64,000 bases of DNA from Dyadobacter sp. 3J3 (lineage in GTDB: Bacteria; Bacteroidota; Bacteroidia; Cytophagales; Spirosomataceae), in contig NZ_VTOL01000015.1 of the NCBI RefSeq assembly GCF_009801115.1, positions 1 to 64,000 on the forward strand, written 5' to 3'. The notes beneath the pieces are model-generated. The model did no database searches. It was not told the DNA's origin and was given only the letters and a program-made list of their open reading frames with translations. Positions 51,802-60,787 of this stretch are shown here, piece by piece (within the stretch, counting starts at the first letter, position 1; each line of letters starts with the position of its first letter). The translations under genes and the position numbers were made by a program.

Positions 51802-52737
51802 CTAAGCAGTCAGAGAATAAAAAACAACGATCATCAAAATCATTACAAAACAAGTTTTATGGTTAATCCATACTATTTTCCTAATCTCTTCCGGCTCAAT
51901 TATCCGGTCGTTTTCTCCAATAAAGGGTTTATTTACCAACTTTCCATGATACACATTCGGACCGCCAAAACGACAATCCATAATGCCTGCCAAAGCGGAT
52001 TCCGGGTAACCCGAATTTGGACTTTTATGCTGGTTTCCGTATTTAAAGACAAATTGTAAACTCCGATAGTTTCCTGTTACAATGACCATCAGCAAAGCGG
52101 TAATACGTGCAGGGATGAAGTTCGCAACGTCATCCAATCGTGCGGAAAATTTTCCAAACTGTTCATATTTATCACTCCGGTAACCAATCATAGAATCCAG
52201 TGTATTGATCATTTTATAAACCATCATCGCCGGAACGCCGCCGAGCGCGTAGAAGAATAGTGGCGCAATCACACCGTCGCTGAGGTTTTCCGACATGGTT
52301 TCAAAAACTGCTATCCGGATTTGCTGTGCGCTTAATCGTGAGGTATCCCGGCTGACGATGCGTGATAATTGTTTTCTGCCAGCTTCCAAACCTTCTTTTT
52401 CTAAAACCAGAAACACATTCCGGCCTTCCGTGATCAACGCGTTGTTTGCTAATCCATACCAGACCCAAATGCTGTTTATTGCGATGAAAAGCCACGAATT
52501 AATATTTAAAAGTATTTGATTTGAAAAATAAAAAAAGAAAAACGTTATTAGGCATAGACCGATTGCAAGCAACATTCCTTTCAAAAATCGCGATGAATTT
52601 TTGTTTAAAAGTTTGTCGCCAGTTGCAATGGCATTTCCAAAAACACGAATGGGATGTGGCCAGTTATCAGGATCACCGACAATTAAATCGAGGATATAGC
52701 CGAAAATCAACGGAGCGATTATTAATAATTTCTCCAT
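51802..52737 (-). CDS. cbiB: Adenosylcobinamide-phosphate synthase
   Basis: 311 aa inner-membrane enzyme attaching aminopropanol phosphate (or threonine-derived linker) to adenosylcobyric acid. LIFGYILDLIVGDPDNWPHPIRVFG near the N-terminus, RIAVFETMSENLSDGVIAPLFFYALGG and NTLDSMIGYRSDKYEQFG are conserved CbiB blocks, with about four to five membrane helices. Overlaps the cobD decarboxylase gene by 16 bases. It ends just upstream of the riboswitch promoter. Confidence 0.94.
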   Translation of the reverse strand: MEKLLIIAPLIFGYILDLIVGDPDNWPHPIRVFGNAIATGDKLLNKNSSRFLKGMLLAIGLCLITFFFFYFSNQILLNINSWLFIAINSIWVWYGLANNALITEGRNVFLVLEKEGLEAGRKQLSRIVSRDTSRLSAQQIRIAVFETMSENLSDGVIAPLFFYALGGVPAMMVYKMINTLDSMIGYRSDKYEQFGKFSARLDDVANFIPARITALLMVIVTGNYRSLQFVFKYGNQHKSPNSGYPESALAGIMDCRFGGPNVYHGKLVNKPFIGENDRIIEPEEIRKIVWINHKTCFVMILMIVVFYSLTA

Positions 52738-53738
52738 TCGTCGAGGGCTTCAATTAATAGATTATTTTTTTCGGGCGATAGCGTTGCTATACGGAAATGT
52801 TGTTTTGTTAAATCTCTGAAATTGCTGGCATCACGAATCAGAAGTCCGTGTTTTTTAATCAAAAATTGTTTCAGTTTTGAGGCATCGTCTTTCAGTGTTT
52901 CTGCTAGGAAAAAATGCGTGGCACTTCGATTAATTTTCAATGATGAATTCTGACCAAGTCTTTGGCTAAATCTTTCCTTTTCTGATAACAAATCCTGTAA
53001 AGGAATTTGAATTTGATGATAATTTTCAAAAATGAATTTCCCGGCTTGCAGCGCCATTGTATTCACTGTCCACGGTTGTTTGATACTTTTCAATTTCAAA
53101 ATTAAATCTTCCGAAGCGACCACATAACCAAGTCTTAATCCCGGAATTGCATAAGCTTTGGTTAGCGAATGCATGACCAAAAGGTTTCGATACTGGTTAA
53201 TTAGAGGAATGGAAGAACTGTCTTGGACTGTGAAATCAATAAAAGCTTCATCAACAATAAAAAGTGTTTCAGGATTTTGCTGAACCCAATTTTCAAGTTG
53301 AGGAAATACTGCTCCGGTAGGATTATTGGGATTGCAGATGAAAACCTGATCTGTTGATAATGTAGGGAATTCCTGGATTTTAGACCATGGCAAAAAGGTT
53401 AGATCGTGATGATATAGTTTACATGCGTCTTCATATTCAGAAAAAGCAGGCGTTACGATTGTCGTTTTTTTTCCTGAGAAAGCCTGTGCGATCAGGTAAA
53501 TACTTTCGGTTGTACCGCTGTTTATCAAAACCTGATCAGGATTTAAGTGATGATGAGATGCCGCCAGTTCACTCAAACTTTCAGCCATTACCTCCGGATA
53601 ACGGTTAATCGCTGACCATTGCTCAAAAATATAGTCTTTCAAACCCGCAGGCTCTCCGCCAAACCAAACGTTGGTACTGAAATCTGCGATAATTTTTTGG
53701 ACATAACGGTACGAATCGTCACCGTGGCCTTGTAACAT
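52722..53738 (-). CDS. cobD: Threonine-phosphate decarboxylase (CobD-like PLP enzyme)
   Basis: 338 aa fold-type I aminotransferase-like protein. HGDDSYRYVQKIIADFSTNVW at the start is like CobD/HisC-type enzymes, then INSGTTESIYLIAQAF, VFICNPNNPTGAVFP, FIVDEAFIDFT and the PLP lysine in HSLTKAYAIPGLRLGYVV. It would make aminopropanol phosphate from threonine phosphate for CbiB, which it overlaps. Histidinol-phosphate aminotransferase is the close alternative, but the cobQ/cbiB context supports CobD. Confidence 0.88.
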   Translation of the reverse strand: MLQGHGDDSYRYVQKIIADFSTNVWFGGEPAGLKDYIFEQWSAINRYPEVMAESLSELAASHHHLNPDQVLINSGTTESIYLIAQAFSGKKTTIVTPAFSEYEDACKLYHHDLTFLPWSKIQEFPTLSTDQVFICNPNNPTGAVFPQLENWVQQNPETLFIVDEAFIDFTVQDSSSIPLINQYRNLLVMHSLTKAYAIPGLRLGYVVASEDLILKLKSIKQPWTVNTMALQAGKFIFENYHQIQIPLQDLLSEKERFSQRLGQNSSLKINRSATHFFLAETLKDDASKLKQFLIKKHGLLIRDASNFRDLTKQHFRIATLSPEKNNLLIEALDEWRNY

Positions 53739-53749
53739 AGATTTTCTAT

Positions 53750-55228
53750 TTATTCCAGACTTTTATAAATCATTTCCATATCCACATGCGTACGGATATG
53801 ATCTGCCAGCCGGTCGTATTGTAATTCTTTAAATTGCTGATAGTTGAAAGTTTCGGCTGATTTTTCTGTTGAAAAGTCAGCTAATAAATCTTCGATCACT
53901 ACCGCATTATCCAAAATTCCATGCAGATAACTTCCCCAACACATTTCATTTAAAAAATAACCATCTGGTTTTCCGTTTGATAAAATGGTAACCGGCGAAT
54001 CGAAATCAGCGTTTGTTTCGCCCATATGAATTTCATAGCCGAGACAAACTTCCGGATTTTTTCGGTAGCTAAACTGTTGCTGTAATGTTGTTTTTACAGG
54101 CTTTAAAATTGTTTTCACAGGAAGCAGACCAAGGCCAGGCATAGATTCCAGAGAACCTTCCACATGATCAGGATCTTCAATCAGCTCGCCCATCATTTGA
54201 TAACCGCCGCATATCCCAATGACTTTTTTGCCATTTTTATGTGCTTTCACAATCGCCGCGGCGGCACCGTTATTCTTGATCGTCAATAAATCATCAAGGG
54301 TATTTTTGCTTCCGGGAATGATAATGATATCGGCTTTTGCAATTTCTTGCGGTTGCGAGGTATAGAATAAATGTACGCACGGATCTTTTTCCAAACGGTC
54401 AAAATCGGTGAAATTCGATAGTCGTTTCAGTAAAATGACCGCAATATTTATCTTTCCTTCGGTTGTCGTATTGAATTTATTTTTAAGTGAAACCGAATCT
54501 TCTTCTTCGATGTGGATATCTTTGAAAAATGGCAAAACACCAACGACCGGAACGCCGGTTAAATCTTCCAGCATCTTTTTGCCGTCTTCAAAAAGTCTCG
54601 CATCACCGCGGAATTTGTTCACGATTATGCCTTTGATACACTGTTTTTCTTCTGGTGTCAGCAAAGCGATGGTTCCGTAAACACTTCCAAAAATACCTCC
54701 CCGATCGATATCTCCGATTAGATAAGTGGCTGCTCCGGCATGAAGGGCCATCCGCAGATTTGTAATATCCCGTTTTTTTAAATTTAGCTCAGAAATACTA
54801 CCCGCACCTTCCATGACAATTGGCGAATATCGGTCAGATAATCTGTCGTATGCCTGTGTAACCGATAAAAATAATTCGGCTCTGTCGTTTGTTTTGAAAT
54901 ATTCAAAAGCCGATTGATTTCCAACCGGTTTTCCATTTAAAATTACCTGTGAAGATTGGTCATTTGTAGGTTTTAACAAAACCGGATTCATATCGGTATG
55001 ACAAGGAATTCCTGCTGCTTCGGCCTGCACAGCCTGCGCTCTTCCGAGCTCCAAACCTTCCGGTGTGACGTAACTGTTTAAAGACATATTCTGTGCTTTG
55101 AACGGCGCCGGATGATAACCATCCTGCTTAAAAATCCTGCAAAAACCGGCACAAATAACGCTTTTGCCAACATCCGAGGCCGTGCCGACGAACATGATAG
55201 GTTTTGTGAGGATGCGGGGATTTGACAT
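53750..55228 (-). CDS. cobQ: Cobyric acid synthase
   Basis: 492 aa glutamine-dependent amidase that amidates four side chains of adenosylcobyrinic acid a,c-diamide. The N-terminal dethiobiotin-synthetase-like ATPase has MFVGTASDVGKSVICAGFCRIF and PFKAQNMSLNS; the C-terminal glutaminase has VIGICGGYQMMGE with the catalytic Cys and SYLHGILDN with His. Length normal. It is 12 bases upstream of cobD in the same orientation. An imperfect inverted repeat separates it from the chelatase gene. Confidence 0.96.
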   Translation of the reverse strand: MSNPRILTKPIMFVGTASDVGKSVICAGFCRIFKQDGYHPAPFKAQNMSLNSYVTPEGLELGRAQAVQAEAAGIPCHTDMNPVLLKPTNDQSSQVILNGKPVGNQSAFEYFKTNDRAELFLSVTQAYDRLSDRYSPIVMEGAGSISELNLKKRDITNLRMALHAGAATYLIGDIDRGGIFGSVYGTIALLTPEEKQCIKGIIVNKFRGDARLFEDGKKMLEDLTGVPVVGVLPFFKDIHIEEEDSVSLKNKFNTTTEGKINIAVILLKRLSNFTDFDRLEKDPCVHLFYTSQPQEIAKADIIIIPGSKNTLDDLLTIKNNGAAAAIVKAHKNGKKVIGICGGYQMMGELIEDPDHVEGSLESMPGLGLLPVKTILKPVKTTLQQQFSYRKNPEVCLGYEIHMGETNADFDSPVTILSNGKPDGYFLNEMCWGSYLHGILDNAVVIEDLLADFSTEKSAETFNYQQFKELQYDRLADHIRTHVDMEMIYKSLE

Positions 55229-55240
55229 TTAAGTAGATTT

Positions 55241-55328
55241 CTTTCACGCAAAACAAATAAGAAAAGGGCAAAGATCGCAAAGAATCTTAGCGCACTTTGC
55301 GTTTTATCTTTTTTGCTTTGCGTGAAAG
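55241..55328. repeat. Imperfect inverted repeat between cobQ and the chelatase gene
   Basis: Outer arms CTTTCACGCAAA (from 55241) and its complement CTTTGCGTGAAAG (to 55328) enclose further short complementary stretches with repeated GCAAAG/CTTTGC. It fills nearly all of the gap and ends 2 bases from the TAA of the chelatase gene. Its sequence differs from the repeats at 45.6 and 46.8 kb, so it is another family. Confidence 0.7.
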
Positions 55329-55330
55329 GA

Positions 55331-57271
55331 TTAAGAAATTCGCCCGGAAATAGTAACCGTAATATTCTCCGAAGAAAGCTCTTCAAGCGATAAACATTCA
55401 GCGCCCATCGCTTTTGCCATTTCTGCTGCTCTTCCAAAACGAAGATAATCGTTTTCAGTATCGAGCACCAAAGCAGGAATATTGGATTGAAACAATTGAC
55501 CTGATAATTGCAAGGTTTGTTGCCATGCATCGCCCCCGCCCGGAAGCGGCACATTGGCTTTCCCATCGCTGAGAATGACCAAAAGCGGTTTTAAATCTTT
55601 ATCCGGATTTAATTTATTGATCACCTGCATGGCCAGTTGCAGTGCGTGAGGCAATGGTGTTCTTCCGCCGGTTGGCAAATTTTGCATAGCTTGTTCAGCC
55701 TGCTCAACGCTGTAAGTTGGCTCCAAAAGCAGTTGAGCTTCCACACCACGGAAGGAAATTACACCCACCATATCTCTTCTTTGATACGCATCAGTAAGCA
55801 AACTCAGAACACTTCCTTTCACCGCTTCCATCCGACTGCTGGCTGCCATAGATCCCGACGCGTCTACAACAAACAGAATTAAATTTCCGGTTTTCCCTTT
55901 TCTGACTTTTTGATGCAGATCATTCCGTGTTATCTGAAAATCATCCTGATCGCGAATCAAGGCAGATTGCACCGTTGCCATCATCGAAATATCGGTTGGA
56001 GACTGATCAGGAATTGCTCTCAGTTCCGACCCGCGATTGGTATGAATGGCATGACTTCTCCGGCCTTCCGGCATTTGATGGGAAACAGGATTTAAGTCAA
56101 CTTTAAAGTTAGACGCTTCTTTTTGAGGTGTTATACCAAATATTTGTTCTTGTTTTGGGGAAGGTAATCCCTGATTATTTGAATTTTTTTCCTCAGGTAA
56201 TGCACTCTCGATTTCTTGCTTTTCCTCCACTTCTGATTGAGGTTGATCTTGTTGTTGTGGCTGATCTTTTTGCTCAGGTTTTTCCTGTTGCATCAATTCA
56301 TCCAATCGGTTATCACCTTTGCTATTTCCTTCGAAAGGTTTTTTTCGCTGTCTGTGCATAAGCGCTAATTCCGCGGCCTGACGCACGTCGTCGGCGGTAA
56401 CCATAGTTCGTTTATCTAAAGCCGCCAAAGTGATCGCTGTTTTGTACATCACAATATCAGCCCGCAAACTGGTTACATTTAATTCCGTGCAAAGCTGGCT
56501 GATCAAAGTCAGCAAGCCATCAGGCAAAATAACAGTTGGTAATAATTGCTGGGCAGCTCTGACTTTATCCTGCAATTCTTTCTGACCAGAAGCCCATTGC
56601 GTAGCAAAAGCTTCCGGATTATTTTCAAAATGAATTCGTCTTCTTACTACCTCTGTGCGTTCTGCTACATCACGTGGCGCTTCGACATCAACCATCAAAC
56701 CGAACCTATCCAAAAATTGCGGACGAAGATTTCCTTCTTCCGGGTTCATGGTTCCGATCAACGTAAACTTCGCCGGATGACTTTCAGAAAGTCCATCGCG
56801 CTGGATTGTATTGACTCCCATCGCTGCTACATCCAATAAAACATCCACCAGATGATCCGGAAGTAGATTTGCTTCATCAATATATAAAATCCCGCGGTGC
56901 GCATTTGCTAGTAAACCCGGCTGTAACCTTTTCTTTTTTTCTGACAAAATTCCTTCCAGATCAAGACTTCCTAAAACACGATCTTCGGTAGCACCGAGGG
57001 GAAGGTTAACAAAAGGGACCGGAATTTCTTCTATATCAACAGGACATTCTCCACAAATATCCTGCGACTCGTTCTCTTGAATAGTTAGTTGAAATATTTC
57101 GTTTTTAGGAATTAAAGGCATGATTTCAGCCAATCCTCTGGCGGCAGTACTCTTTGCCGTGCCTTTTTCTCCTCTGATCAATAAACCTCCAATCGACGGG
57201 TTAATAGCACATAGTAACAATGCACGTTTTAATTTTTCCTGTCCGACCAAGGCAGCAAAAGGGTATTTCAT
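55331..57271 (-). CDS. Magnesium/cobalt chelatase subunit I-D fusion (AAA+ and VWA domains)
   Basis: 646 aa. The AAA+ part (about 1-330) has YPFAALVGQEKLKRALLLC, Walker A RGEKGTAKSTAARG, Walker B ILYIDEANLLPDHLVDVLLD and sensor GTMNPEEGNLRPQFLDRFG. A Gln/Glu/Pro-rich linker (about 335-400) follows. The C-terminal VWA domain has the MIDAS motif FVVDASGSMAASSRM and VILSDGKANVPLPGG. Such ChlI/ChlD fusions drive cobalt insertion with CobN; no CobN is in this window. The ATG at 57271 is preferred to the one at 57301. It is the first gene of the cobQ-cobD-cbiB transcript. Confidence 0.93.
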   Translation of the reverse strand: MKYPFAALVGQEKLKRALLLCAINPSIGGLLIRGEKGTAKSTAARGLAEIMPLIPKNEIFQLTIQENESQDICGECPVDIEEIPVPFVNLPLGATEDRVLGSLDLEGILSEKKKRLQPGLLANAHRGILYIDEANLLPDHLVDVLLDVAAMGVNTIQRDGLSESHPAKFTLIGTMNPEEGNLRPQFLDRFGLMVDVEAPRDVAERTEVVRRRIHFENNPEAFATQWASGQKELQDKVRAAQQLLPTVILPDGLLTLISQLCTELNVTSLRADIVMYKTAITLAALDKRTMVTADDVRQAAELALMHRQRKKPFEGNSKGDNRLDELMQQEKPEQKDQPQQQDQPQSEVEEKQEIESALPEEKNSNNQGLPSPKQEQIFGITPQKEASNFKVDLNPVSHQMPEGRRSHAIHTNRGSELRAIPDQSPTDISMMATVQSALIRDQDDFQITRNDLHQKVRKGKTGNLILFVVDASGSMAASSRMEAVKGSVLSLLTDAYQRRDMVGVISFRGVEAQLLLEPTYSVEQAEQAMQNLPTGGRTPLPHALQLAMQVINKLNPDKDLKPLLVILSDGKANVPLPGGGDAWQQTLQLSGQLFQSNIPALVLDTENDYLRFGRAAEMAKAMGAECLSLEELSSENITVTISGRIS

Positions 57272-57339
57272 AGAGAAGAAAATTAATTTCACATTTCCCA
57301 TGTCGTTAGGGGAATGGTAAAATTAGGTAAACAAACGCA

Positions 57340-57412
57340 GTGTTACGCATAGTCAAAGTTAAACTCATTTAACTCTGCGGTCAACTCCTGTACCTCTGCG
57401 TTTAAATTTAAA
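57340..57412. repeat. Decayed copy of the cob-region inverted repeat
   Basis: The sequence contains TTAACTCTGCGGTCAACTCC and TGTACCTCTGCGTTT, similar in order to the right arms of the 45.6 and 46.8 kb elements, but the pairing partner is poor. Probably a degraded copy; low certainty. Confidence 0.4.
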
Positions 57413-57413
57413 T

Positions 57414-57809
57414 TCAGATATAGGCAAGCATTTTAGTTACATTACTTAGACCTGCCTGAATGGTATCAACCGATTTGGTTCCGTGATAATACCCAATTAT
57501 ATGCAGCTCATCGTAAACGTTAACCAGCAGTCTCAAAAGCTTCTTATCGTATTTTCGCACCCGGCTGGTGTAGTCTTCAATGCTTTTGGGTTTAATAAAT
57601 TTAACGCCTTCTTTTTTTTGTAAATATTCATCCAGAATCAGTAAGGCGGCTGAATAAGCGGTTCCGGATGCCATTTTAACATATTTTATATCAGCATATA
57701 ATCCATCTTTCTTGCCTGCTTTTTCGCTCAGGATTTCTTTTGCGTTCTGCAAATACCGGGCAGCTTCTTCGGCTGGGGAAAGTACATTGTCTTGGTTCTG
57801 AATGGCCAT
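57414..57809 (-). CDS. DUF5618 family protein
   Basis: 131 aa, all helical. EEAARYLQNAKEILSEKAGKKDGLYADIKYVKMASGTAYSAALLILDEYL is the characteristic opening, with DYTSRVRKYDKKLLRLLVNVYDELHIIGYYHG after it. The family is small and restricted mainly to Bacteroidota, and resembles HEPN-like helical proteins; function unknown. It is divergent from the exonuclease gene. Confidence 0.7.
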   Translation of the reverse strand: MAIQNQDNVLSPAEEAARYLQNAKEILSEKAGKKDGLYADIKYVKMASGTAYSAALLILDEYLQKKEGVKFIKPKSIEDYTSRVRKYDKKLLRLLVNVYDELHIIGYYHGTKSVDTIQAGLSNVTKMLAYI

Positions 57810-57947
57810 ATCAATAGGAAGTAATAACGATTTATTGATTTGACTCCGATTTGGTAAAAAGTCATTTCAAAAATAACACAATTTCTTGCCTTATCGTGTC
57901 AGCTGTTGAGGTTTAATATTGGCATGCTTTTTATTAAATTTCCCGTC

Positions 57948-59045
57948 ATGGCGACACAATCACTTTTACAATTTACCGGCAAAAGCATTTACTGTTCCCA
58001 GGCAGATGCCCACATTGATCCCTGGATACCAGTGGATCGCGCGATCATCACACACGCACACAGTGACCACGCCCGTTGGGGGAGCAAACATTATCTGGCG
58101 CATAAGGACAGTGAGCCGATTTTGAGGCTTCGTTTGGGGCCGGATATTTCCTTGCAAACGGTTGAGTATGGCGAGAAATTTGTGATCAATGGTGTTGTTT
58201 TTTCCTTACATCCGGCGGGTCATATTATCGGTTCCGCTCAGGTTCGGGTGGAATACAAAGGTGAAGTTTGGGTGGCGAGCGGAGATTATAAACTGGAAGA
58301 CGATAAGTTTTGTGTCCCTTTTGAACCTGTAAAATGTAATGTTTTTATTACGGAATCTACCTTTGGATTGCCAATTTATAAATGGCAGCCACAACAGGAA
58401 ATATTTTCAGAAATGGATAACTGGTTTGCCCAAAACAGACTGGAAGAAAAAGCCAGTATCCTGATGGGTTATTCGTTGGGGAAAATGCAGCGGATTTTGA
58501 AGGGAATTCAATTGCCAGATGGGCCTATTTACGCACATGGGGCCATTTACACACTAAATGAAAGGTTGCGACAAGCCGGGCATGATTTACCGGAACTCAC
58601 TTTGGTCACCAAAGAAACTGATAAGAAACTCTTTCGCGGATCATTGGTTTTGGCACCTCCGTCGGTTGATAGCAGTACCTGGATACGAAAATTTAATCCT
58701 TATTCTCTCGGTTATTGTTCAGGCTGGATGGCTTTGCGTGGTGCTAAAAACCGCCGGGCTGTTGACCAGGGTTTTATATTAAGCGATCACGTGGACTGGC
58801 CGGATTTGAATACGGCAGTCATCGAATCTGCGGCTGAAAAAGTTTATGTCACGCACGGATATACCAGTATCTTTTCACGCTGGCTAAATGAAAATGGAAT
58901 TGAGGCAGGAGAGGTGACGACGATGTACGGAAATGAAGAGGAAACGGAAGACAGGGCGACAGGTGAAGGGCCGGAATCCGAAGGCATTGAAAATAAAAAG
59001 GATATGTCGCCAATCCCGGATGATCCGGATCTGAAACTAAGCTAA
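57948..59045 (+). CDS. Ligase-associated DNA exonuclease (MBL fold)
   Basis: 365 aa. Metallo-beta-lactamase metal motif THAHSDHARWG, then HPAGHIIGSAQVRVE, WVASGDYKLEDD and TESTFGLPIYKWQ, with LSDHVDWPDL and VYVTHGYTSIFSRW towards the end, as in the exonuclease of the ligase-associated repair module (SNM1/CPSF-like). The ATG at 57948 (MATQSLLQFTGKSIYC) is chosen; a longer frame from a TTG at 57906 is unsupported. An acidic, poorly conserved C-terminal tail of about 36 residues follows. The ligase gene starts 30 bases later. Confidence 0.92.
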   Translation: MATQSLLQFTGKSIYCSQADAHIDPWIPVDRAIITHAHSDHARWGSKHYLAHKDSEPILRLRLGPDISLQTVEYGEKFVINGVVFSLHPAGHIIGSAQVRVEYKGEVWVASGDYKLEDDKFCVPFEPVKCNVFITESTFGLPIYKWQPQQEIFSEMDNWFAQNRLEEKASILMGYSLGKMQRILKGIQLPDGPIYAHGAIYTLNERLRQAGHDLPELTLVTKETDKKLFRGSLVLAPPSVDSSTWIRKFNPYSLGYCSGWMALRGAKNRRAVDQGFILSDHVDWPDLNTAVIESAAEKVYVTHGYTSIFSRWLNENGIEAGEVTTMYGNEEETEDRATGEGPESEGIENKKDMSPIPDDPDLKLS

Positions 59046-59075
59046 ACCCTAACCGCTAAAAGCCAACCGCTAAAA
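59046..59075. repeat. Short tandem motif between exonuclease and ligase genes
   Basis: The spacer consists mostly of two AACCGCTAAAA units and a related CCCTAA stretch directly after the exonuclease stop codon. It resembles fragments of dispersed repeats elsewhere in the window. Confidence 0.45.
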
Positions 59076-60674
59076 ATGAAACAATTCGCTGAACTTTTCA
59101 TGAATCTGGACCGTACCAACAAGACCAATGCAAAGGTTGAGTTGATGAAAAATTATTTTCTGTCTGCGTCAGATGAGGATAAAATGTGGGCACTGACTTT
59201 GTTTACAGGTCGTCGGCCATCTTTTAAGGTAAACAGGACAATGGTAAAAGAATGGGCCGCCGCAGAAGCAAATATCCCGATGTGGCTTTTTCAGGAAAGT
59301 TATCAGAGTGTGGGGGATTTGGGTGAGACGATTTCGTTGATATTACCAAGAAATGGGTCTGACAATTCTGATAAATCTTTATCGGAATGGTTTTATTATC
59401 TTGGGCTGTTGCCCAAAATGACAGACGAAGAAAAACATGATCATATTCTTCAGGCCTGGTCGCAGCTTTCGCAGCACGAAACTTTTGTTTTTAATAAATT
59501 ATTAATGGGCAGTTTCCGGATCGGTGTTTCACAAACGCTGGTGGTAAGAGCATTGGCCGAGGCGACTTCTACGGATTCCAATGTGATTGCTCACAGAGTT
59601 ATGGGGCAGTGGGATCCTTTGGATACTACATTTGAAAAATTGATTTTAGATGAAGGTGAAAACGATAACGCGTCAAGACCTTATCCGTTTTTTCTTGCTT
59701 ATCCGATTGAGGGCGACGTTTCAAATTTAGGTAATCCGGAGGATTGGTTTGTCGAGTGGAAATGGGATGGAATTCGTTCTCAGATTATTTACCGGAATAA
59801 CGAATTGTTCATTTGGACAAGAGGTGAGGAATTATCAACCGATAAATTTCCAGAACTGCATTTTTTGAGCACTGTCTTGCCAAACGGTACCGTTCTGGAT
59901 GGTGAAATTGTAAGTTATTTTGACAACAAGCCAATGCCATTCAATGTTTTACAGACACGGATTGGCCGGAAAAATCTTACAAAGAAAGTATTGGAAGAAG
60001 CGCCTGTTGCTTTTATCGCTTATGATATCATGGAAGCAAATGGTGTTGATATCAGGAATTTAAGCCAGATGCAGAGAAGGGCTCAGTTGGAAGAAATTCA
60101 TAAAAACATGCCTGTTCAGTCTATATTCAATCTTTCTCCTTTGGTTGAATTTAAGGAATGGAGCGAATTGCATGACTTGCATCCCACTTCCCGCGAAAAT
60201 ATTGCGGAAGGGTTTATGATCAAAAGAAAAAACAGTACCTATCAGGTCGGACGGAAAAAGGGTGACTGGTGGAAATGGAAAATTGATCCGCTAAGCATTG
60301 ACGCTGTTTTGATTTATGCGCAAAAAGGATCCGGCCGGAGAGCTGAACTTTTCACCGATTACACATTCGCCGTTTGGGGTGAAGAGGGAAAATTGGTCCC
60401 TTTTGCCAAAGCATACTCTGGATTAACCGACGTTGAAATTGGTCAGGTTGATTATTTCATCAAACGCAATATTGTTGAAAAATTTGGCCCGGTCCGAACT
60501 GTTAAACCTGAGCTTGTTTTTGAGATTGGTTTTGAAGGAATTAACGAATCAACGAGGCATAAATCCGGAATTGCTGTCAGGTTTCCAAGGATTTTAAGGT
60601 GGCGGAAGGATAAGAAAGCTGCGGAGGCGGATACTTTGGAGAGTTTGAAGGGGATTTTGGAGGTTTATAAATAA
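59076..60674 (+). CDS. ATP-dependent DNA ligase
   Basis: 532 aa. An N-terminal helical DNA-binding domain (ELFMNLDRTNKTNAKVELM) precedes the nucleotidyltransferase core: motif I VEWKWDGIRSQ with the adenylated Lys at residue 229, then WTRGEEL, VLDGEIVSYF, AEGFMIKRKNSTYQVGRKKGDWWKWK, and the OB-fold (AVLIYAQKGSGRRAELFTDYTFAVWG). It joins nicks in the repair module with the exonuclease and helicase. Family members are found in many bacteria in addition to the NAD-dependent LigA. Confidence 0.95.
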   Translation: MKQFAELFMNLDRTNKTNAKVELMKNYFLSASDEDKMWALTLFTGRRPSFKVNRTMVKEWAAAEANIPMWLFQESYQSVGDLGETISLILPRNGSDNSDKSLSEWFYYLGLLPKMTDEEKHDHILQAWSQLSQHETFVFNKLLMGSFRIGVSQTLVVRALAEATSTDSNVIAHRVMGQWDPLDTTFEKLILDEGENDNASRPYPFFLAYPIEGDVSNLGNPEDWFVEWKWDGIRSQIIYRNNELFIWTRGEELSTDKFPELHFLSTVLPNGTVLDGEIVSYFDNKPMPFNVLQTRIGRKNLTKKVLEEAPVAFIAYDIMEANGVDIRNLSQMQRRAQLEEIHKNMPVQSIFNLSPLVEFKEWSELHDLHPTSRENIAEGFMIKRKNSTYQVGRKKGDWWKWKIDPLSIDAVLIYAQKGSGRRAELFTDYTFAVWGEEGKLVPFAKAYSGLTDVEIGQVDYFIKRNIVEKFGPVRTVKPELVFEIGFEGINESTRHKSGIAVRFPRILRWRKDKKAAEADTLESLKGILEVYK

Positions 60675-60677
60675 GGG

Positions 60678-60718
60678 AACTCTGCAAATCTAACACAAGA
60701 TGTTAAATTTGCAGAGTT
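60678..60718. repeat. 18-base inverted repeat after the ligase gene
   Basis: Arms 60678-60695 and 60701-60718 pair with one mismatch around a 5-base loop, 4 bases after the ligase stop. No strong T-run follows at once. Either a terminator of an unusual kind or a dispersed hairpin element. Confidence 0.65.
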
Positions 60719-60787
60719 CGATACTTTTTAAAAGTATTTTGACGAGTTCATATCTAAACTCCAAATTCGGTAAACTATATTTTATGA

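Noticed and set aside
52722..53738. Histidinol-phosphate aminotransferase (HisC) for histidine synthesis
   Set aside because: The fold fits, but overlap with cbiB and adjacency to cobQ favour the CobD decarboxylase; no his genes nearby.
55078..55566. 162-codon minus-strand frame spanning the cobQ start and the chelatase end
   Set aside because: It overlaps two well-supported genes in another frame and runs through an inverted repeat.
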